From the NCBI GenBank assembly GCA_021157805.1, contig JAGGVW010000147.1, forward strand, positions 1 through 10,409: 10,409 bases of DNA, in the 5' to 3' direction. Numbering within the stretch: the stretch's first letter is position 1; every line of letters starts with the position of its first letter. The position numbers and the translations under genes were made by a program. The stretch is from a bacterium (lineage in GTDB: Bacteria; Ratteibacteria; UBA8468; B48-G9; JAFGKM01). Positions 6,269 through 10,409 of the stretch are shown here, piece after piece. The notes below the pieces were generated by a model. The model was not told the origin of the DNA. It saw nothing but the letters and a program-made list of their open reading frames with translations, and searched no databases.

Positions 6269-7051
6269 CTAATTTTGTAGGGGAATGGAGAAGAATTTAA
6301 CTGAATTGACAAAAATAACATCTGAGATTTCTTTAATTGGCATACATTTCTGGTTGGCAATTTCTTCAACAATATATCTTACTCTTGCAGGTTCATTTCT
6401 TTTCCCTCTTAATGGAGAAGGAGAAAGATATGGACTGTCTGTTTCTGCCATTATTCTCTCAAGGTAAAAATTCTTTGCTATCTTTCTAACGCCAGAAGCA
6501 TTTTTGAAAGTTATAATCCCTGTAAAAGATATAAAAAATCCATTTTTTTCACAATATTGAGCAAGTTTTTCATCAGACCCAAAGCAATGGAAAACAATTT
6601 TTTCAGGTAAATTCCCTTTCATTTTTTCAACAACTTCAATAACTTCATCTCTACTTTCTCTCTGATGAATAATTACAGGTAAAGAAAGGTCAGAAGCAAT
6701 TTTCAATTGAGAAATAAAAATTTCAATCTGTTTTTCTTTATTATCCTTTCCGTAATAAAAATCAAGCCCTATTTCCCCAATTGCCACAACTTTTTTATTC
6801 TTTCCAATTTTTTCAATCTCCTTTAAATCACTTTTACTACACTTATTAACTTCTGAAGGATGAATACCACAGGCAGCAAAAATAAAATCATACTTACTGG
6901 AAATATCAATACATTTTTTACTACTTTCAACATTCACCCCCACATTCACTATATATTCAACTCCACTTTCTTTTGCCCTTTTAATAACTTCTTCCCTATC
7001 TTTATCATAATCGGGGAAATCAAGATGGCAATGTGTATCAAAATATCTCAT
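6269..7051 (-). CDS. tatD: TatD-family metal-dependent hydrolase (DNase)
   Basis: This 260-residue protein is a full-length TatD-family member. The family adopts a TIM barrel with two bound metals and includes cytoplasmic 3'-5' deoxyribonucleases acting in DNA repair and degradation. Visible signatures are DTHCHLD (residues 5-11, metal-binding His7 and His9), GIHP (62-65), GEIGLDFYYG (92-101, metal-binding Glu93), IIHQRES (127-133, His129), FHCFGS (154-159, His155), METDSPYLSP-type AETDSPYLSP (202-211, Asp204) and RNEP (218-221). All metal ligands expected for the family appear to be present. The ATG overlaps the nadC stop (ATGA, 7051-7048), which implies translational coupling; a separate Shine-Dalgarno is weak. 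It is the last gene of the five-gene operon, and a probable terminator follows. The exact substrate of this copy cannot be told from sequence. Confidence 0.95.
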   Translation of the reverse strand: MRYFDTHCHLDFPDYDKDREEVIKRAKESGVEYIVNVGVNVESSKKCIDISSKYDFIFAACGIHPSEVNKCSKSDLKEIEKIGKNKKVVAIGEIGLDFYYGKDNKEKQIEIFISQLKIASDLSLPVIIHQRESRDEVIEVVEKMKGNLPEKIVFHCFGSDEKLAQYCEKNGFFISFTGIITFKNASGVRKIAKNFYLERIMAETDSPYLSPSPLRGKRNEPARVRYIVEEIANQKCMPIKEISDVIFVNSVKFFSIPLQN

Positions 7052-7917
7052 TTTATCTTTAGAGAAAAATCAAGTGCTTTTGCTGAATGAGTGATATAGC
7101 CCACAGAAACTCTATCAACAGGCAATTTTTTTATTTCCTCAATTTTCTTCAGAGAAACATTACCACTCCATTCAATTTCAATTTTTTTCTTCCCTTTTAA
7201 AAATTTCCTAAATTTTAAAACTTCTTCTTTTTTAGCATTGTCAAACATTATAATATCTACTCCTGATTTATAAGCAGCAACTGCCTCTTTAAAATTTTCA
7301 ACTTCAACCTCAATTTTAACTTTTCCACCAGTCCGTTTTTTGCTTCTTTCTATTCCAAGTATTATAGCTGAAATTTTATCAATTCCTTCTTTTTCCATTA
7401 ATGCTTTTATATGATTATCTTTTATGAGAATTACATCATAAAGACCAAAACGATGATTATACCCACCACCTGTTTTTACTGCATATTTTTCCAAAACCCT
7501 TAAATTTGGTGTTGTTTTTCTTGTATCATATATTTTTACCTTTCCTTCTGTTTTTTCTACCAGTTTTTTTGTTTCAGTAGCAATTCCTGATAACCTCTGA
7601 ATAAAATTCAGTGCTGTTCTTTCTCCTTTAAGTAATTCTTTAACAGGTCCATAAATCTCAGCAACAATATCTCCTTTTTTTATTTTGTCTCCGTCCTTGA
7701 AAAAAAATCTAAAGGAGAAATTAGAAGAAAGGGATAGAAAAACATTTTTAAAAACTTCTACACCACACAAAATGCCATTACTTTTTGAAATAAGAACTGC
7801 CTTTACTTTGAAGTTTTTATTAAATAAAGAAGAAGTGGTTATATCGCCTTTTCCAATATCTTCCTTCAATGCATCTTTTATTATTTTCTCAACTATTTTT
7901 TTATTCAGTTGTGCCAT
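7048..7917 (-). CDS. nadC: Nicotinate-nucleotide diphosphorylase (carboxylating), quinolinate phosphoribosyltransferase
   Basis: NadC converts quinolinate and PRPP to nicotinate mononucleotide, CO2 and pyrophosphate, in cytoplasmic de novo NAD synthesis. The 289-residue length is typical. Signatures in order are EDIGKGDITT (19-28), ERTALNFIQRLSGIAT (99-114), DTRKTTPNLR (131-140, substrate-binding Arg and Lys), KTGGGYNHRFGLYD (148-161), LIKDNH (164-169, the catalytic-site Lys and the conserved DNH), EVEVEN (203-208, with the conserved acidic residue), DIIMFDN (221-227), SGNVS (251-255) and SVGYITHSAKALDFSLK (271-287). The usual SGGI and GALTHS appear here as SGNV and GYITHS, mild variations. 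The ATG lies 6 bp after the DUF4139 stop, with only a weak AAAGAG ahead. The stop overlaps the tatD start. No nadA or nadB is present in the window, so NAD synthesis is only partly represented here. Confidence 0.96.
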   Translation of the reverse strand: MAQLNKKIVEKIIKDALKEDIGKGDITTSSLFNKNFKVKAVLISKSNGILCGVEVFKNVFLSLSSNFSFRFFFKDGDKIKKGDIVAEIYGPVKELLKGERTALNFIQRLSGIATETKKLVEKTEGKVKIYDTRKTTPNLRVLEKYAVKTGGGYNHRFGLYDVILIKDNHIKALMEKEGIDKISAIILGIERSKKRTGGKVKIEVEVENFKEAVAAYKSGVDIIMFDNAKKEEVLKFRKFLKGKKKIEIEWSGNVSLKKIEEIKKLPVDRVSVGYITHSAKALDFSLKIK

Positions 7918-7923
7918 TTCTCT

Positions 7924-9324
7924 TTAAAATCTGTAAAGGGCAGTATAAGTTATAACAACTTCTTTTTCTGGAAATGCATCCACAATAAATTTTATTGTAC
8001 TTGCATCAACTTTTTCATATTTTTGAGAACTTTTAACAATTTCCCAGTCCCCATATAAATGTTCTATTACCTCTATTTCAACTTTTTCTTTTTTATGATT
8101 TCTCAATTTAATCTGATAAGTATCCTGATAAACCCTGCTTGATATTTTTTTATGTTCAACCACTTTTCTTTCACCTTTTATATCAAAGGCATTTCCAACA
8201 GTTAATTCAACTTTTTCATTTTTTGGAGTATGGTCAATATAATCTTCTCCTATAAACTGAGTGGTATTGTCAGTATCCCTTTTATAAAATCTAACTTTTC
8301 CTTTTGGTAATGGAATACCGAGATTGTTTTCTTTTTTATTTTCAAAAACAATATGGACTTCAACTTTATCATTATAAGGAATTTTTCTCCAGTTATTGTA
8401 GTGATAATATCTATAAACAGCACCATCGTATATATATTTTTTAATCACAGAAATGCCAGAAGCAGTTAAAAGCATAATCTGTTTTGTCTGATTATTTTTA
8501 ATTGTTGTTGGTCTTTTCAGAGTATATATGTGGTATTCAAAAAATGGTTTTTCAACAAATTGAGGAGCTCCTGCTGCTTTTTTCATTTCTGCTGCATACA
8601 TTACATCATAATGTCTGTATTTTTGAATTTTTCTAACCTCCCCTGCTATAAGTTTCAATTTCGCATTTTTATATGTTGCACCTGATTTATTATCTACTGT
8701 TACCCATCCAGTTAAATTCATCTTCTTATCATCAGAGGAAAGTTCACCAACATAATCTGCCTTCCAGTTAACTCCATCTGTCAGATATTTCAATTGAAGA
8801 AGATGATTTGTTTCTTTTTTATTTTCAATTTCAAGAACAAGAGTTGGCTTTAAAATAAGACCTTCTGGAATTTCACCAAAAGTTATATCTCTTATATTTT
8901 CTCTATTTACCATTGAAACATTACCCTTTTTCCCTTCCACTATCAACTGTTCTTTGTTAAAACTCAATAATTTCCCTCTGTAAATATCCCCATCTTTTGT
9001 AATTATTTGAATTTGAAGATTTATATATTTGTTCAGAAGTTTATCAGGATTTAAAAGGTCATATTCAAAATTCTGTTCAATCACATTTAAAGAAGATGGA
9101 TAATTTAAAGATGAGAAAGAAACACTTGTAGGGTCAATAAGAGAAGCAACATCATCAAATTTTAAAACTGTTTTTCCTTTTTTAATCTTCCCTTCCCTTA
9201 CATCTGAAACAAGAGCAAAATTCTGATTATAAACAGTTAAAGAGACACTCTTTTTTTCAAGTTTACAGAAACCACTGATTGAGAAAAATAAAATAACACC
9301 AACAAAAACAACAATTTTTTTCAT
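7924..9324 (-). CDS. Secreted DUF4139 domain-containing protein
   Basis: This 466-residue protein has a signal peptide (MKKIVVFVGVILFFSISGFC) followed by a beta-rich body of the DUF4139 family. Recognisable stretches are SLTVYNQNFALVSDVRE with a following LKFDDVASLIDPTSVSF (about 28-72), YLTDGVNWKADYVGEL (about 182-197), MNLTGWVTVDNKSGATYKNA with KLKLIAGEV (the family core), and the C-terminal VYQDTYQIKLRNHKKEKVEI with EHLYGDWEIV and ITYTALYRF. The usual central coiled coil of longer relatives is absent. The family's function is unestablished; members are secreted or envelope proteins. The ATG overlaps the hepT stop (ATGA, 9324-9321), and the Shine-Dalgarno GGGGAGGGG lies inside the hepT 3' end, so the two are translationally coupled. 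Cys20 is not in a proper lipobox (SGFC), so signal peptidase I processing is more likely. Confidence 0.9.
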   Translation of the reverse strand: MKKIVVFVGVILFFSISGFCKLEKKSVSLTVYNQNFALVSDVREGKIKKGKTVLKFDDVASLIDPTSVSFSSLNYPSSLNVIEQNFEYDLLNPDKLLNKYINLQIQIITKDGDIYRGKLLSFNKEQLIVEGKKGNVSMVNRENIRDITFGEIPEGLILKPTLVLEIENKKETNHLLQLKYLTDGVNWKADYVGELSSDDKKMNLTGWVTVDNKSGATYKNAKLKLIAGEVRKIQKYRHYDVMYAAEMKKAAGAPQFVEKPFFEYHIYTLKRPTTIKNNQTKQIMLLTASGISVIKKYIYDGAVYRYYHYNNWRKIPYNDKVEVHIVFENKKENNLGIPLPKGKVRFYKRDTDNTTQFIGEDYIDHTPKNEKVELTVGNAFDIKGERKVVEHKKISSRVYQDTYQIKLRNHKKEKVEIEVIEHLYGDWEIVKSSQKYEKVDASTIKFIVDAFPEKEVVITYTALYRF

Positions 9325-9770
9325 TTTCCCCTCCCCTTTTTAATCTCTCTTTTCAAATATTTTTTGACAGAACTTATAAAAGTAGGAAATATCTCCCCGC
9401 TATTTTTTATAAAGTTTTCTATAGAATTCCATTTTATATCAATATATTCGTGAGTAATAATATTCCTCAATTTGGTATATCTGGAAAGTAATTCAATACA
9501 TCTTTTATCAAATGGTTTCAATAATTCTAAAAATTTTACAATTTCTCTGTATGTCTCAGGAAGTTCGTATCCCTCTTCTACTATAATAATTTTTGCAATA
9601 TCAACAACTGAATTTATTAAATTTTCAATCCACCTTTCAACTTCTCTTCTTTTTCTTCTATCTTTATAATAAATATCCCGGGTTAAATTTTCATATTCAG
9701 GGAAATCTCTAAACTCATTTTCTAAAAATGTGAGATAACTAATAATTCTTTTTTTAATCTCTCTTTTCAT
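9321..9770 (-). CDS. hepT: HepT-like HEPN ribonuclease toxin
   Basis: The product is 149 residues from the ATG at 9770 (155 from an upstream TTG at 9788). It is an all-helical HEPN-domain protein with the RX4HXY motif RNIITHEY at residues 102-109 (Arg102, His107, Tyr109 from the ATG), preceded by VERWIENLINSVVDIAKIII and LPETYREIVKFLELL. HepT toxins are RNases with this active site. In characterised pairs the partner MntA inactivates HepT by adding AMP units to the motif's tyrosine. That tyrosine is present here, so the same control is possible. The gene overlaps the end of mntA by 17 bp with the ATG (35 bp with the TTG), and its stop overlaps the DUF4139 start. I prefer the ATG, though neither start has a clear Shine-Dalgarno. 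Toxicity is inferred from the family, not shown by the sequence. Confidence 0.88.
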   Translation of the reverse strand: MKREIKKRIISYLTFLENEFRDFPEYENLTRDIYYKDRRKRREVERWIENLINSVVDIAKIIIVEEGYELPETYREIVKFLELLKPFDKRCIELLSRYTKLRNIITHEYIDIKWNSIENFIKNSGEIFPTFISSVKKYLKREIKKGRGK

Positions 9771-10206
9771 TTTCAATTTTTCTTTCAAATTCAGATATTA
9801 TCATTTCCTGGTAATCAATTCCTTCTGAAACCACTATTTCCATAAATTCAAGATAAATTTCCCAGTCCTTTATTATAACTGGAATACCTCTTATAGCACT
9901 TAAACATATTGTTGAAGGAGCACGATTTAAAACAACAAGGTCAACTTCTTTTTTTAACAATTTTTCAATATCTTCCCATATTTCCTCTTCACATTCATAT
10001 CTTACATCTTCCTCTATTTCTATTTTATCACCTGCAGGATAAAAATAAATTCCTATATCAACATCAGAATTCTTATGTATCTGGTTTCTTATAGTAGAAC
10101 CGAAAAGAAAGGCAAATACAACTTCTTTTCTTTTTTTAAAATAATCTTTTAATTTTTCTATAATTGGTTTTAAACTTTTATCAGGGGATATAACTTTTTT
10201 ATACAT
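9754..10206 (-). CDS. mntA: MntA-like minimal nucleotidyltransferase antitoxin
   Basis: This 150-residue protein belongs to the minimal nucleotidyltransferase (DNA polymerase beta-like) superfamily. The signature GSX10DXD is exact: Gly36-Ser37 in FLFGSTIR, then Asp48 and Asp50 in SDVDIGIYF. A third acidic position is probably Asp89 in VDLVVLN. MntA antitoxins use ATP to AMPylate HepT toxins, and the next gene encodes a HepT-like protein, so the pair reads as a type VII toxin-antitoxin module. The antitoxin precedes the toxin, and the toxin start lies inside the mntA 3' end. No Shine-Dalgarno precedes the ATG, but a good promoter sits so close that the message is probably leaderless. The C-terminal region (about 112-150) is helical and charged. 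Confidence in the fold and pairing is high; activity cannot be judged. Confidence 0.9.
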   Translation of the reverse strand: MYKKVISPDKSLKPIIEKLKDYFKKRKEVVFAFLFGSTIRNQIHKNSDVDIGIYFYPAGDKIEIEEDVRYECEEEIWEDIEKLLKKEVDLVVLNRAPSTICLSAIRGIPVIIKDWEIYLEFMEIVVSEGIDYQEMIISEFERKIENEKRD

Positions 10207-10212
10207 ATTTTA

Positions 10213-10241
10213 ATAATACATCTATTCAACCTTTTTTTCAA
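10213..10241 (-). promoter_or_regulatory. Promoter of the mntA-hepT operon, probably leaderless
   Basis: The minus strand has TTGAAA (10241-10236), a 17-base spacer, and TATTAT (10218-10213). Only 6 bases separate the -10 element from the A of the mntA ATG at 10206, so transcription should start at or right beside the start codon. This agrees with the absence of a Shine-Dalgarno sequence. The promoter may drive all five genes down to tatD, since no other clear promoter is visible among them. Confidence 0.6.
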
Positions 10242-10245
10242 TCTT

Positions 10246-10266
10246 TGTTAGAACCCGGTTCTAACA
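10246..10266. repeat. Perfect 21-bp palindrome beside the mntA promoter
   Basis: TGTTAGAACC (10246-10255) and GGTTCTAACA (10257-10266) are perfect reverse complements around a single C. It lies 4 bases upstream of the -35 hexamer of the mntA promoter. It has no T-run on either side, so it is not a standard terminator. It could be an operator for a dimeric regulator or a hairpin element. Confidence 0.65.
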
Positions 10267-10281
10267 GGAGTGAGGAAAACC

Positions 10282-10359
10282 CTATTTTATATCAAGTTGT
10301 TTTTTTATCAATTCACATAAAGTAGATTTAATTTCGGAATGTCTTGGAACAGGAGCCAT
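10282..10359 (-). pseudogene. HicA-like toxin, C-terminal remnant
   Basis: Translation from an ATG at 10359 gives MAPVPRHSEIKSTLCELIKK followed by QLDIK and TAG, 25 residues. The PVPRHSEIK stretch followed by a short helix resembles the C-terminal strand and helix of HicA/YcfA-type mRNA interferases, which are normally about 60-90 residues. The upstream part of such a protein is not open in this frame (TAA immediately before the ATG) and no Shine-Dalgarno is present, so this is most likely a decayed remnant. The match is short and the call is tentative. Confidence 0.4.
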
Positions 10360-10367
10360 TTAATTTA

Positions 10368-10409
10368 CTATTTATATGTATCTCTTCTATGTGTTATACC
10401 AATAACAAA
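10368..10409 (-). CDS. C-terminal end of an unidentified gene, cut by the window edge
   Basis: The minus-strand frame entering at the window edge reads FVIGITHRRDTYK and ends at TAG (10370-10368), followed at once by TAA. The strand-like FVIGITH followed by a basic tail could be the end of a small RelE/ParE-type toxin, which would fit the toxin-antitoxin neighbourhood. Thirteen residues are too few to decide, and the frame may not be coding at all. Confidence 0.25.
   Translation of the reverse strand, partial: FVIGITHRRDTYK

Noticed and set aside
6109..6372. An 87-residue minus-strand frame overlapping the 3' end of tatD
   Set aside because: It overlaps tatD out of frame, shows no ribosome-binding site or family signature, and its remainder covers the promoter, repeat and terminator sequences.
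9262..9324. Possible lipobox (SGFC) in the DUF4139 signal peptide
   Set aside because: The residue before the cysteine is Phe, which does not fit the small residue required at -1.
1..10409. CRISPR arrays, tRNA and rRNA genes
   Set aside because: No regularly spaced repeats and no cloverleaf or rRNA-like segments were seen on either strand.

Overview
This is an AT-rich bacterial window. Every intact gene lies on the minus strand; the only plus-strand coding traces are decayed transposase pieces at the left end. Several products carry N-terminal signal peptides, one is a lipoprotein, and one looks like a small outer-membrane beta-barrel ending in phenylalanine, so the source is very probably a diderm (Gram-negative type) bacterium. 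The low G+C and sparse resemblance of the envelope genes to familiar families suggest an uncultured lineage, but I cannot place it to phylum from this sequence.

Layout, left to right. (1) 78-1036, plus strand: a transposase graveyard. An IS256/MULE-type N-terminal remnant is joined in frame to the start of an integrase-core (rve/DDE) transposase. Its catalytic middle is missing and a 50-bp imperfect palindrome sits at the junction; a second frame change follows near an A-rich run. (2) 1130-1170: a strong terminator serving the minus strand. (3) 1187-5940, minus strand: an apparent operon for a cell-envelope system. In transcription order it has a tandem LPP20-domain secreted protein, a 50-residue lipoprotein (below the usual ORF size cut-off), a FlgT/LPP20-like protein with a duplicated C-terminal module, a secreted CsgG/TolB-like plus beta-propeller protein, and after 106 bp a small beta-barrel protein. 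(4) 5941-6268: an intergenic control region with a terminator for the upstream operon, two candidate promoters for the envelope operon, and direct and inverted repeats. (5) 6269-10206, minus strand: a tightly packed operon mntA-hepT-DUF4139-nadC-tatD with overlapping or nearly touching genes. It starts with a HepT/MntA toxin-antitoxin pair whose promoter appears to produce a leaderless message. (6) 10207-10409: a perfect palindrome next to that promoter, a HicA-like C-terminal scrap, and the last 13 codons of a gene running off the window.

How it fits together: NadC (NAD synthesis) and TatD (metal-dependent nuclease) are housekeeping genes, here cotranscribed behind a HEPN/MNT toxin-antitoxin module and a secreted DUF4139 protein. 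The envelope operon is the least familiar part. LPP20-type and FlgT-type domains are known from the outer-membrane rings of sheathed flagella, but no flagellar gene is visible here, so a separate envelope complex is a reasonable hypothesis.
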